This document shows, piece after piece, positions 26,060 to 38,800 of a DNA stretch of 64,000 nucleotides; within the stretch, counting starts at the first letter, position 1; each line of letters starts with the position of its first letter. Below the pieces are notes generated by a model. The model saw only the letters and a list, made by a program, of their open reading frames with translations. It did no database searches and had not been told where the DNA came from. A program made the position numbers and the translations under genes. Source of the stretch: Viscum album (lineage: Eukaryota; Streptophyta; Magnoliopsida; Santalales; Viscaceae); contig OY728152.1 of assembly GCA_963277665.1 (NCBI GenBank), forward strand, positions 1,182,292,357 through 1,182,356,356. Direction: 5' to 3'.

Positions 26060-28165
26060 CTATCTCCTTTGAATCGCGGTCATTATCTCTGTAAACTGTT
26101 CTCTGAGCCTCTTCATCATCCCATCTCCTAACTTGATGATAAGATCTCTGTTCTCTTGAGTTATATGAATATCTTTAATCAAATTAACTCTGAAAAACTC
26201 ATGCATTCTTTCTTCTTTTTCAACAAAAAGAGCCAGTTTTTCTGATAACTGATTCAAAAGAATCCTAATCGGTTGCTCTCCATATGTCAACTGATCCACT
26301 AAAAATCTCTGATTATCTAGCAAAACTGACAAAGGGTCACTATTACACTGAAGATCGTGTAATCTGTCACTCATATTGCTCATTGCTGCAGTAATTGCTT
26401 GAAATTTCCGAATCAAATCAGGTGAAGATCCTGATCCACTCACAGCACTGTTTGCAAGAGACTCAAATTTATTCTCCATGTAAATCTTCAACTCAGACAA
26501 ATCATCTTTCTTTACCATCTCTGATTTTAACTGATCAACAGCACGCAGCATATCAGTCTTAAACAAATCTACTTCCTGTCTTGAAACAGTACATTCTCTC
26601 AGCTTCTGAAACTTCAACTGCTCTAAGTTCAGAGAATTTCTGAGACTAACATTCTCAGATTCTAACTGAGAGATACGCTTGTACAACTCAACAACTTCTT
26701 CTTTTCTCGAATCAGGGGCACCCTGTGCTCGATTCTCATGTCCAGAATTAGGTTGATGAAGCAGGGCAAGTGGTAAGGAATCTGCATCTGACTGTTCTTT
26801 GTCCTTGTCCTGACAAGGTTGATCCACTGAACTATCTTTTGAAGCCTGAAACTCTTCCACTGAAAAATCTTCCTGAAGTACCTCTGTATTAGCTTCAGAA
26901 GTATGTTCATCATGAACAATAGTCTCTCTGACTTCTACTGATTGGTCAAGAACAATATTTTCATGTAAATCTTGAGGTCGGGCCACTTCTTCACCAGGCA
27001 CTGCCTCCATAAGTTGTTCTTGTTGACTTACTTTTTCAACAACCACAGCAGCAGATTGAGGTTCTTTTTGAGTTTCTGTTTGAGCTGCTGGTTCCTCTAT
27101 CGGTGCAGTCTGCTCCACAACAGCTTCTCTCACAAATGAATAAGAAAGTAACGGTTCAGAGGATTTCAAGGAAGGAGAGATAATTTCTTCATCAATTGAC
27201 CTCTTCCTTCTAGATTGAATTCCTTCTTGACTTCTCTCTTCCTCAACTTCCTCCATCTCAAAATGAATTCTCCTTGCCACTGTACTAACTCTTGATTCTG
27301 CTTGTCCCTCCTTGGACTTAGCCGGTTGAGCCTGAGCACTCTCCGAGTTTTCCTCAGCTCCAACAGGTAAGAGTTTTCCTTTAATTGTGCTCCAGAATTA
27401 TCCTACTTTCCTCAAAGTTCGAGCATTAAAAATATTACTGTGGTGACATTTCACCCTAGCATCTACCAATCTGATCATTCCTCTTTTAAACAAAAACAAA
27501 GAAATGAACCTTCCATAAGGGAAAAAGGTCATTCTTGCTTCACTCTGACAGCAGTAACTCAGATATCTTATCATAAACCGAGGAAAATTAAACTTAATAT
27601 CACACATCAGAAGATACATTATGTACATGTCCAGGTATAGGATTTTCTCCATCTCAGCCATTCTTGGTGCTAAACCAGTCTGAACAAATTTTACCAAAAT
27701 TTTCTGATCGGGCTCCAAATCCTTAATAAACATCTTCTTTATCACTCTTGTTCCAAACAGAAAAGACATAATGTCTTCAGACTTATGTACAGAATCTCCA
27801 ATATTCCGTAAATCGAAATGAAAAACTCTTTCATGAGGGAAGTTAAGAATTTGACTTATCTCTACAGATGATATTGAAAAGTCCTTATCCTCTATTTGAG
27901 CCAATAAACTATCCTCTGTATCTCCAAGGCTAAACTGAACAGTTCTAAAGAAATGTCTCATTTCTGCCTCATATAGAAACTCAGAATTTTCACTATTAAA
28001 ATCTTGCTCAAGGCTTTGAAACGACAACGCTTGCTTCAACAGTAAATTAGTTTCAAACAGCCACTCTAAATCAATGACTTTACCTTGCAGTATTTTCCGA
28101 CTAACTACCTTAGGTTTCTTTGCAGCACTGCTCTCGGCTTCATCTGGACGCTTAGTCTTTTCCAT
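26060..28165 (-). pseudogene. Copia env-like (Sirevirus third ORF), one in-frame stop
   Basis: The ATG at 28165 opens 255 codons ending in TAA (27400-27398). The same frame then continues open for 39 codons into a further 406 codons, ending at 26060. The first part begins with a basic, lysine-rich segment (AAKKPKV near residues 14-20) and contains a FPYGRFISLFLF motif near residues 217-228, which resembles the LPYGxLLT motif of extra ORFs in plant retroelements. The second part is acidic, then forms a predicted coiled coil (roughly from QLESENVSLRN to the KKDDLSELK region). I see no convincing signal peptide or membrane segment, so 'env-like' is a positional name. It lies 257 bp after pol in a different frame. 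Confidence 0.75.
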
Positions 28166-28422
28166 TCCAACAACGATTTCTGAAGGTTCGTAAGTTTAGG
28201 GTTTTAAGATTCAGAAAAGGGTTTTGGAGCAGATGTGCGGTTTTAGGTTTTCGAAAGGGTTTCCGAAAAAGGTGAAGCAGTTTAGAAGGTGAAACGGTTC
28301 TGACAGCCTTGATTCCCGTGTAATCACTAATCATTACTTTTATTTAAAACAAAATAAAATTACTTGTAGCGGAAAACAGAAATTAAGCAGAATTCGAAAA
28401 CAGAATAAGATTTAAAAAAAAA
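28166..28422 (-). other. Spacer between copia pol and env-like ORF
   Basis: 257 bp without a supported gene. It would have to hold the signal (splice acceptor or subgenomic promoter) for expressing the downstream ORF, since the frames differ. Confidence 0.5.
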
Positions 28423-31400
28423 CTATTTAAAATTAAATAAACCTAACTCCCCCTTAATAAATTCAAACCTTGCCGTGGGAAGTGGTTTAGTAAAAATATC
28501 TGCTAATTGATTTTCTGTATTTACAAATTCTAAAAATATATCCTTTTTAAACACATGATCTCTTAAAAAGTGATGTCTTATATCAATGTGCTTAGTTCTA
28601 GAATGACTAATAAGATTTTTTGAAATATTAATTGCACTAGTATTATCACACAAAATAGGTGTATTATTGAAATTTAATCCAAAGTCCATAAGAGTGTTTT
28701 TCATCCACAACACCTGTGCACAACAACTACCTGCAGACACATATTCTGCCTCGGCTGTTGACAGGGCAACTGAGTGTTGTTTCTTACTAGACCATGATAC
28801 TAAAGACTTCCCTAAAAAGTGACATGTTCCTGATGTAATATTCCTATCTAATCTACAGCTTCCAAAGTCAGCATCTGAATATGAAATTAAATTAAAATCA
28901 GAGGTTTTTGGATAAAGCAGAGATTGATAAATAATACCTTTTAAATATCTAAAAATTCTTTTAACAGCAGTTAAATGGGATTCTTTGGGATTTGATTGAA
29001 ATCGAGCACAAAGACATACTGAATACATTATATCTGGTCTACTAGCAGTAAGATATAACAAACTACTAATCATACCTCTATATAACTTGTTGTCCACTGA
29101 TTTTCCAGTTTCATCCAAATCAAGTTTTATATTAGTACACATAGGAGTTGTAAATGGCTTGCTGTTTTCAAGTCCAAATTTCTTAAGTAAATCAGTAATG
29201 TATTTGCATTGATTTAAAACATTTCCAAAATATTTTTGAAATATTTGAAGACCCAAAAAGAAATTTAATTCTCCCATAATACTCATTTCAAATTCTTTTT
29301 GCATTAATTTTGAAAATAAATGACAATGAATTTTATTGGTTGATCCAAAAATTACATCATCAACATAAATTTGAACCAAAAAAACATTATTTTTCACAGT
29401 TTTCTTAAAGAGTGTTGGATCTGCCAGTCCAACAGTAAAATCATTTTTCAAAAGAAAAGAACTTAGTCTTTCATACCAAGCTCTAGGTGCTTGTTTAAGG
29501 CCATAAAGAGCTTTAGTAAGTTTGAAAACAGAATCTGGTTTTTGAGAATTTTCAAAACCAGGAGGTTGCTCAACATAAACTTCCTCCATTAAATAACCAT
29601 TTAAAAAGGCAGATTTAACATCCATCTGAAATAATTTAAAATTCATATAATATGCATAGGCTAAAAGGATTCTAATGGCTTCTAACCTGGCTACAGGTGC
29701 AAAGGTCTCATCATAATCTATTCCTTCTTCTTGATTATATCCTTTAGCTACTAATCTTGCTTTATTTCTAGTTATTATCCCTTGATCATCCTGTTTATTC
29801 CTAAAGATCCATTTAGTTCCTATTACTGGATAATCATGTGGTCTTTCAACTAATTCCCAAACCTTATTTCTCTTGAACTGGTTCAATTCATCCTGCATTG
29901 CTATTACCCAGCTCTCATCATCTAAGGCTTCTTCCATGGTCTTAGGTTCTTGTTGGGATAGGAAAGCAGAGAATTCAACTATGTTTCCAAGGTTTCTTCT
30001 AGTTTGAATACCAGTTTCTAAGTCACCTATCACAGATTCTAAAGGGTGATTCTTTAAGGTTCTAGACTGTCTAGGCATTACATTCAAAGGTTCTTCAGTG
30101 TCATGTTCTTCTGAACTGGACTGAATTTCTTTTATATCATTTTCAAAATCATTCTTTAAATTCTCAAGTCTCATGTTTTCATTAGAATCAGGTTCATCTA
30201 TTTGTTCTATCCTTTTCTCAAAAGGATCAGATTCATCAAATTTCACATGAACTGATTCTTCAACAATCCTTGATTTTTTATTATAGACTCTATAAGCTTT
30301 GGAGGTTGCAGAATATCCTAAGAAAATACCTTTATCAGATTTTGGATCAAATTTACCAAGATTATCTTTGGTATTCAAGATGTAAACCTTGCATCCAAAA
30401 ACTTTAAAGTAATTTACTTTAGGTTTTCTGTTATTCCATAGTTCATAGGGTGTCTTTTTCAAAATAGGTCTTATTAAAATTCTATTCATTATATAACAAG
30501 CTGTATTAACAGCTTCTGCCCAGAAATATATAGGTAGGATATATTCATTTAACATAGTTCTAGCCATTTCTTGAATAGTTCTATTTCTTCTTTCTACAAT
30601 CCCATTCTGTTGAGGTGTTCTTGGAGCAGAGAAGGTGTGTTTAATACCCATGTTTGAGCAAAAGGAATTAAATTCATGATTCTCAAATTCTCCACCATGA
30701 TCACTTCTCAATGAGATTATATTAAAACCTTTTTCATTTTGAATAGATTTACAAAAACCTTCAAATAAATTAAAAGCTCCACTTTGAAATTTCAAAAAGA
30801 AAATCCAAGTAAATCTAGAATAATCATCAACTAATACATAAACATATAATTTACCAGCTAAACTTGCTACTCTTTAAGGTCCAAACAAATCCATATGGAT
30901 AAGTTCTAGAGGTTTAGTTGTAGCAACTTTATTAACAGATTTGAATGATGATTTGTGTTGCTTTCCAAGCTGACATGCATCACAGAATCTGTCATTTTCA
31001 AATTTGAGACTAGGCAAATCAGAAACTAGATGTTTCTTAGATAATTTACGTAAAGCATATATATTGCAATGACCAAGTCTTCTATGCCAGATCCAGGATT
31101 CACTTATATTACCAGTTAAGCAGTTTACTTGTTGTTTACACAAGGAATACAAATCCAAAGTATAAACATTATCAGTTCTGGGTGCTCTAAACTTAAACAG
31201 TTTATCTTTAGAAACAGTACAACTATTGTTAGTAAAATCAACAGTGTATCCATCATCACAGAGTTGAGAGATACTTATCAGATTGTGTTTTAACCCTTGT
31301 ACATAAAGTACTTTGTTGATTGAGACTGTCTTTGGATCTCCAACTGTTCCAATACCAATAATCTTTCCTTTGGCATTGTCACCAAAGGTGACAAGTCCTC

Positions 31401-33234
31401 CTTCCTTTCGAGTAAGAGAAGATAAATTAGCTAAAGTTCCACTCATGTGTCTTGAGCAGCCACTGTCCATATACCATATTTCTTTCTTTCTTTGGTGACC
31501 TGCTACTTGCAAAGACATTCAAACAAATTGCTTTGGTACCCATATTTTGTTGGGTCCAGGAGTGTTAGCAAGCAGTGATCTGGGTATCCATATTTGCTTT
31601 GTTTTCTTAAAATTGATTGAATCATATAGATCATTGGAAATATAATCTTTCTTAATTCCACATATTTGAGGCTGTCTTAGAAAACAGTTTTTAGCTATAT
31701 GACCTTTTGTTCCACAGAAGTTACAAATAACCTGTTTAGTGCTAGGAACAAAATAATTTTTGTATAACTTAGGTTTTTCTCCTTTACTTCCAATTCCAAA
31801 CCTTTCCTTTTTAATTACAGTTTTTCCAAGTATCTCATTTAAGGCGTTTTATCCTTTTGTAAAAACTAATGCAGCCTTTTTATAAGATTCTACTTCATCC
31901 TGTAGAGTTTTTATTTTTGATTCAAAATTAATTTTATTTGAGTCAGCAGAGTTGTATTTGTCAATTAATTCCTTATGTTGTTTTGGCAAAGTATTTCTCT
32001 CATCTGAAATAGATTTATGCAAGTTCTTTATAGATTTATATTTTTTAAATAATGAGTCATACCTTTCTTCAAGCATATTGCAGTAAGCTGCAAGTTTTTT
32101 ATTTGAGAAGCTTGTTTCAGAGTTTGATTCATTATTTGAGTCAGAGGAGTAGTATGAGTGTACCTCATCAGTTTCAGCCATGAAACACATATTTGCTTTT
32201 AAATTGGATTCCTCCTTCTCTGAGCTTGATTCAGAAGAATTACTTGAGTCTTCAGAGACACTCCAAGTAGCTTTCATAGCTTTCTTGTCTTTCTGCTCAT
32301 AATCATCTATTTTGAAGAATTTCTTCTTCTTTGCATCTTTCAATTTTGGGAAATCCGGTCTGATATGTCCCATCTTTTTGCATTCATAACATCTCACTTC
32401 CTTGCTATCCTTCTTGAAGGATTTCTTGAAGTCTTTCTTCTTACTGTAGAACTTTCTGAATTTTCTGGCTAGCTGAGCCAGTTCTTCATCCGAATTTGAA
32501 GAATCAGAGCTTTATGATTTAGCACTTACTTCTCTGTTCTTTATCTTTCTATCCTTTTGTTGAGAAGTCACTTTCAAAGCAGTATTTTCCCTTTTTATGT
32601 AGACTTTATGCTCATTTACCTCATCTTGCATTTCATCCTTGTACATCATCAATGTACCAATCAGCTCTCTCATAGTTAGATCTTTAACAGAAGTTGATTG
32701 TCTGATTGTTGCAGAGATTCCATTCCATCGAGTAGGAAGTACACTCAGTACCTTTAACGCTTGATCAGCCTGCTTGAGTGGTTCTCCTAGAGCTGTTATA
32801 TTATTGACAATTTCTGTCGATCTTCCATTCATCTGAGTGATGCTCTCTCCTTCAATCATTCTGAAAGTATCGAATTTTAATTTAGCAGTTGCATATCTCA
32901 TTTGTCTTACATTATCTGTTCCTTCATAAGCAACAACTATTGTTTGCCACATTTCATATGCAGTCGGGCATTGAGATACTCTGCTAAATTCATCCGGTCC
33001 TAGACCACAGATGATTGCATTCATAGCTTTTGAATTCATGTCATACTCAGCCTCTGTAGCAGCACTCCATGTATCGGGATTTTCAGGAATTTCATAGGGA
33101 GTCAGAATCTTTGAATAGACTTTGTAACCAAGATTTTTCAGACAAATAATCATACGTGATTTCCAGCAGCCATAATTATCTCCATTAAAGTAAGGTGCTC
33201 TGACCATTGACATTCCCTCTCTCGTATCAGCCAT
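28423..33234 (-). pseudogene. Copia gag-pol polyprotein, single frame with four nonsense codons
   Basis: The ATG at 33234 opens a 1604-codon frame that never shifts but is stopped at 32514-32512, 31851-31849, 31521-31519 and 30876-30874. Order of domains: gag (UBN2-type) with a CCHC knuckle near 32390-32350 that lacks its last Cys (DFPK); a second, intact knuckle CNFCGTKGHIAKNC at 31725-31684; protease WYMDSGCSRHM near 31476-31444; integrase with HHCC, first Asp in HMDLFGP near 30890, then SDHGGEFEN near 30700 and the VERRNR Glu; RT with YVDD at 29367-29356; RNase H with DADFGS and ending GLFNFK. Key catalytic residues remain. The polyprotein would be cleaved by its own protease inside virus-like particles. 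Confidence 0.9.
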
Positions 33235-33300
33235 GATACACTATGTATAATCTTTAAATACTTCTAGCTTGACAAGACTTTAAAAATAAGAAGCTCCTCC

Positions 33301-33312
33301 TCTGATACCAAT
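33301..33312 (-). promoter_or_regulatory. Copia primer binding site (tRNA-iMet)
   Basis: On the - strand attggtatcaga directly follows the 5' LTR end at 33313. It matches the initiator-tRNA-Met site. The gag ATG is only 78 bases downstream of the LTR. Confidence 0.9.
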
Positions 33313-34029
33313 TGTTGGATCTGAATCTACGGATTACACACAAGAGGGGGGGTGAATTGTGTCTTTTCAAAATTATTACAATCTCTTCAATTTAGACAAA
33401 TTCTGTCCACTATGCTTTAGCACGATTAAATATGCAGCGGAAAAAGTAAAAGCATGAACACACGGATGTATAGTGGTTCGGGGAACAGAAGGCCCCTAGT
33501 CCACTCCACCAACGCTCAAATCCACGAGCTTGGCGATTTTCACTATCTGGTCCTCGTTTTCACAGACCTGTTCACAACTGAGTACAGGCAGTTGACACCT
33601 TTACAAGTTTCAGGCAAACACAGCCTTCCTGGTTCAAACACGAACCCACACAGCTTAGAACGAGAAACTGATCACTCAAAAATAAAAAGGGTTTCGATAA
33701 AGAAAACACTTCTCCAGTTGTTCTTCACAATTGCAACAGAATGAAATTGATAGTAGATAGATCGTCGTCTTCAGAAAATAAAGATCTGTAATCAAAATAG
33801 TTCTGAGTCGATCCAGTTGCAATAGATATTACAAGAAACTTCACAACTTCAGCAGCAGTAGATTCACAACAGATAGTCGATGTAGAACACGTGAATCTGC
33901 TATCAAGATCTTCCTTCGGTAATAAAGGTTTTACACTTCTTCTCAATCACTAGAAAAGAACGCCTTCACACAGTCTCTGTTTCTTACTCGTTAAAAGATC
34001 AATCTCTATATTTCATACACTTTCCTGTG

Positions 34030-34040
34030 TATATATATAT
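34030..34040 (-). promoter_or_regulatory. Putative copia TATA box (5' LTR)
   Basis: Alternating TA stretch on the - strand, about 0.9 kb into the LTR, conserved in both LTRs. It suggests transcription starts near 34000, with U3 of about 0.9 kb. Confidence 0.5.
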
Positions 34041-34630
34041 CCGAAGTTTCCAAGATAGAACATATATATTCAAATCTGAGAAAATCTTCCGCATAAATAG
34101 ATCCATGAAAATATCCCTTAGATTCGCGATATTAAAAAAAATGAAATAACAGAGCCGTTGTAACTCCCCTGAAGAATCAGCATAAAAAGCTCCGTTTAAA
34201 TCAATCATTAATCCGTTGAAAATCGTCTTTGATTCAGTCAAAGTCGTACTTAAGAATTGGCTCGAAATCCGCTTAATAATCCGCTTTCTCTTCAGCATTC
34301 AAACGTAGGGTTGATCATCCATACTTTGTCTTGCTTCAACTCTCCAAAGAACGTACGGTTGTTTATAAAAGTAAGGTTGATGATCCATACTTTTGAGAAA
34401 CAAACTCAACACTGAAAACTAACGTACGGTTTCTCTTCCATACTTGTCCAACAACAAAAACGTAAGGTTCCTTCCAAACGTAATGTTCTTCTTCCATACT
34501 TTTCAACAACGTAAGGTTCATTAACCATACGTTTCAAAATAACGTAAGGTTCCTTAACCATACGTTTCTTTTAACATAAAAAGTAAATTTTTCATCCATA
34601 CGTTACGTTCATCAACGTAGGGTATGAAAA

Positions 34631-34738
34631 GTGATTCCAGTATGCGCTAAAACTGATCTCGCACTACTGTGATTCCAGAACGCGCTAAAATTGATCTCGC
34701 GCTACAGTGATTCCAGAACGCGCTAAAATTGATCTCGG
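34631..34738 (-). repeat. 38-bp tandem repeat x3 in copia 5' LTR U3
   Basis: Units start at 34631, 34669 and 34707, matching the 3' LTR array at 25222-25329 with a few substitutions. Confidence 0.8.
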
Positions 34739-34941
34739 AATAAATGAAGTATGAAATCTCGTTATATGAAATAAATAAATAAAATAAATTCCTGCAAAAT
34801 ACTCAACGAAATAATTAGTAAATAATTAAGGGTATTTGTGAGCATCAAAATCATCATAAAGAGACAGAATATTATTTAAAATAATCTCCCCCTTTAAAAA
34901 ACATTATTTTGAATTGTTTGAAAACAATACATTGCTCAACA

Positions 34942-35320
34942 CGTAGTATACTGTGATGCATCAGGGACTGGACTCAGGTTGTTCTTGATGTAGGAGTGAG
35001 TAGTGATCGCGTATGGTTCTCGGTATCCGAGATTACATGAGAAATACTACACAACCCATGACCTGGAGTTAGAAGATGTGGCCTTCTCTTTGAAGATGTG
35101 GCGACACTATTTGATGGGTAAACGTTTTACCATGTACTCTGATCACAATAGTCCCAGGTATTTCTTCTCTCAGAAGGACCTAAACCTGAGACAACGACGA
35201 TGAATTGAGTTCCTCTAGGACTATGACATTGAGATGGTCAATACTCCTATAAAGGGAAAAATTGTAGTAGATGTACTCAGTAGGAGATCTCTTATATAGC
35301 TACTAGGCGAGGCGATGGAG
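34942..35320 (+). pseudogene. Gypsy RNase H, continuation after copia insertion
   Basis: The text after the copia TSD continues the reading YCDASGTGL from 23902, then AYGSRYPRLHEKYYTTHDLELEDVAF-like sequence near 35007-35080, a KRFTMYSDHNS motif near 35123-35150 and a DVLSRR motif near 35268-35285. These correspond to the RNase H Asp residue, the HEKNYPTHDLEL block and the end of the domain in plant Ty3/gypsy. Several stops are present. RNase H would remove the RNA strand after first-strand synthesis. Confidence 0.85.
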
Positions 35321-35854
35321 CAGGTGGATACATTACAGGTATCCTTTGTGGATAGAGATGGAGCATCTTTTTTCCAATCCCTTTCATTCACTCCCCCACT
35401 TCATCAGTGAGTCAGGGAGGCACAACACGAGGATGCTGACTACGAGACACGACGTGCTCAGATATCCAGAGGACATGCACCTGATGGATTTTTTGATGGT
35501 GGGGAGCACGTCATCCTTTTTAGAGGATATACTATGGTACCAGTGTCACTACAGGACGACGTTTTGAGGGAGTTCCACAAATCCTATCTAACGGTACATC
35601 TAGGAGTGGCGAATATGTAGTAGGACCTTCAACAACAGCACTAGTGGCTTGGTATGATGAAGGTAGTAGCTGAGTTTGTCTCTCGATGCCTCACTTGTAA
35701 GCAAGTGATGGAGGAGAACAAGGTACCATCAAGCTTGGTTTTACATTTAGAGGTTCCATAGTGGAAGTGGGATGGGATATCCATTGACTTCATGACATGT
35801 CTTCCACGTACATCTAGATGTCACGACTCGATTTGGGTGATCGTTGACCGACTC
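35321..35854 (+). pseudogene. Gypsy integrase, N-terminal part, degenerate
   Basis: The zinc-binding domain is eroded, but CLTCKQV near 35690-35710, the WKWDGISIDFMT motif near 35763-35795 (first catalytic Asp) and IWVIVDRL near 35831-35850 are readable. The reading is cut after VDRL by LARD-B and resumes with TKSAHFLLIKQ at 46627. The 5 bases 35850-35854 (gactc) are the LARD-B TSD. Confidence 0.8.
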
Positions 35855-38800
35855 TGTAACGCCCCGACCCCAGCTACCCAGAGTCGGTGCATTAATTACA
35901 TAACATTGGCATGATCACAAGAAGGATCAAATCCCGAAAGACCGATTGGTTTAGTAGCCTTGGAAACACTAGATATATTCATAAGTTTTACATTACATCA
36001 TTAAACGAAAAACTACTACAACAACAAATTGTCTTCATAATCCACACTATAAACCCCTCGTAATATCCCTGCAAGTCAATCATAATTTACTTCTTCACTA
36101 CCTGGGAAAAATAAAACATAGAAAAGGGGTGAGCTCAAATGCCCAGTAAGGATAACAATATAGCGGAACATTCAAAATAAGCATAAACATTTAAGGCAAT
36201 GAATTACTAAAACAAAAGCCTTTTAAAATTGAACTTCAACATAGTATAGCAAAAGTAAAATGAAATAATGCCATTTACTTGTTCACATGGATATTCTACT
36301 AATCGAATAATCACATGCAAAAATCAATAACCACTTTCATAATGTTGGAATGCATAATGCCAGACTATCATAACCACATAGCCAAGGCCTCGTGCCAAGA
36401 CTACAAATAAGATTTTGTCAAGGCCTTGTGCCAAGACACTAGTTTGTCTCATGAGACCTACCGATGCATCGAGGAGCTATAGCGGGCTCCACCCGTCACT
36501 TATTAAGTCCAATGCATTCCCATATGAAAAGGTTTAAACATAACATAAACATTCGTATTAAAACTAGCATACGAAATGTCAATACTTTCACAATAAACTA
36601 TGAATGGTATAAAAATAGCACATCCACAGTCAAACATATCACAAAACCTTCAATACAATATAGAAGTTTTGTATCATAATAAATCAACTTCAAATAATCT
36701 TAAAATCCATCAAAGGATGTTGACATAGATGAAATCAAAATTCTTTTTAAAGAAATATCTCCTTTTATTTTGAAATCATTTAAGATCCATATAAAATAAA
36801 AAATTTTCTTTGAAAATATTCTTATAAGCTTGTAAGGAAAGCTTTGAAGATTTTATAACGGCGTAAAATAACCGCACCCGCCGTATAAGTTAAAAAAAAA
36901 CATTCTTACCTCAATTCTGTCGAAAAGGTTAAAAAGGACCTTGTTTTGAAAACGACGGAAAGATTCCTTTATAAACCTCTTATAAAAAGTCAAAAAAAGG
37001 TATAAATGACTTTAACCCATATTCTTGTAAATAGTAAAAATGTTTTGAAATACATTTTTAAGAAACATGGATGTGGATGATAACGAGATCCCAGTAAATT
37101 ATTACGTATAAACAACCTCGGATAAAGAAGAGATTGTGAAATAACCCTTACCTTGTACTTTTCCTTGGTTGGGGTAGGTTAACCTCCTGTATAATGGTGA
37201 AATAATTGTTATTAAATTATACAAGAATCATATACATTAATATGATATCATATATGATCTTTTAATATTGATTTGATAATAATATCTTAGTATTATCGTT
37301 GTTTCGGGTGTTAACTTACTTGTTTTCTTTCATATGTTTTGTTACGTAAGACATGTTTGTAAAGGATAGGTTGTATATTATTCATATCCAGAATGATATC
37401 AAGTCCTTAAACATCATTTTTAAATCATAAAATGATAATTACGCTTTAATGGTTACGATGGAGAATGAATCTCATCGCGTTCGTGGAGACGGTAGTCCGT
37501 ACGTACGCACGAGCGACAATATCATTCTTTTGATATTAAAATAATATATAAATGGATGGTATATCATATATACAGAATCATTAACATGTTATATTTATTA
37601 TTTATATGAGTTACACATCATTATTATACCCATCCAAATAATATTATATTGAATAACAATTACACCACGACGTGGAGACGGTAAGCCGTACGTACGCACG
37701 TATGGTGACATGTTATTCAAAGGGTGGATAGAATACTGAATATGATTGTACCATATTTATAATAACATCACAGTATATGTGAGATACTGGAGTTATTATT
37801 TCAGAATGGTAAGAACAAAGGAAGAAGAAGTGGAAGAAGAAATGAACTTAGAAAAGGGTGGTGAGATCATTACCTCTTCTTCGGGTTCTTCCTTTTGATT
37901 TGATCAAAAGGGCTCCATAGGTTGGCTTTCTGATCAAACTAAGGCCTCTAGGTTGTATTGAGGGATGTTGGGAGAGTATTTGGGCAGAGTTTGGCCGAAC
38001 CAAAAGGCTTTATAGGTGTGAAGAAAAGAGAAGGAGGAGTGCCCTTTTATAAGAGGGGTGAGGGGCACCTTTGGAAAAGCTAGAAATATTAATTTATAAT
38101 AAATTCATATTCGGTTTCTAATGGCTCAAAAGTTGAATATTCAACGGTTAAGGTGGGGATAGGTCGAAAACCACTCAACCAATAGAATTTAGACAGGTTT
38201 GGGTACTTATATTAACCTTATCTTTAAGTATTAACTCTAAGTTAATTAGTTTCACTTTTACAATGTCTCTTTGTATTTTTATATAATATGGTTAATAAAC
38301 TTACTATATACATCCAAGCGACCCCCAAGTGGTCCATTAATGATTAAACTATCATAATATAAGTCTCTTTGCCGAACCTTAGATTTTTAGGAATTTAATA
38401 TCAATTAATAATATAATATTTGTTTTAAGAACTCTTTTATGTCAATTTTGACACTATTCAATAGTTGATTTTTGTGAAACTCATAACAGATTTATTACTT
38501 CGAACAAAGTCAATTAAATCAATCCTAATATATCATATTATCCTAGAAAATTAGTTTAATTCATTAAAAGTTTCATATTATATTTATTTGGGTATTTATA
38601 ATATCAATTATGTTAATTTTTTACTATTTTAGTAATTACTGCATCATCATTGTGTCATAAATAAAATAAATTATTTAATGTCTAAAAATTATAAATAAAA
38701 CGTCATTATGTAGGAAATCTTTTTAGCTTTCTAATGAATATTTATAATCTAAAATCCAACATGTATAACCCTATGTAAAAATTGTTGTTCTAAAAGATAT

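Larger units (their letters stand above)
33313..34941 (-). repeat. Copia 5' LTR
   Basis: 1629 bp. On the - strand it starts tgttgagcaatg at 34941 and ends ccaaca at 33313. It differs from the 3' LTR by about 30 substitutions and small indels, counted by eye. Confidence 0.95.
23898..34946 (-). mobile_element. Ty1/copia Sirevirus-like retrotransposon, nearly complete
   Basis: The element proper is 23903-34941 (11,039 bp), with TSD cgtag at 23898-23902 and 34942-34946. The LTRs are 1630 and 1629 bp, start tgttg and end caaca, and differ by about 30 changes (about 2%) by eye. On the - strand the order is 5' LTR, tRNA-iMet PBS, gag-pol in one frame (protease, integrase, RT, RNase H: the Ty1/copia order), env-like ORF, polypurine tracts, 3' LTR. 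The extra 3' ORF and the multiplied polypurine tracts are known Sirevirus (SIRE/Maximus) traits. Five nonsense codons make this copy non-autonomous. Confidence 0.9.

Noticed and set aside
36464..36679. 71-codon frame identical at 43131-43346
   Set aside because: Identity is due to the LARD-B LTR pair. Antisense to the element, with no domain.
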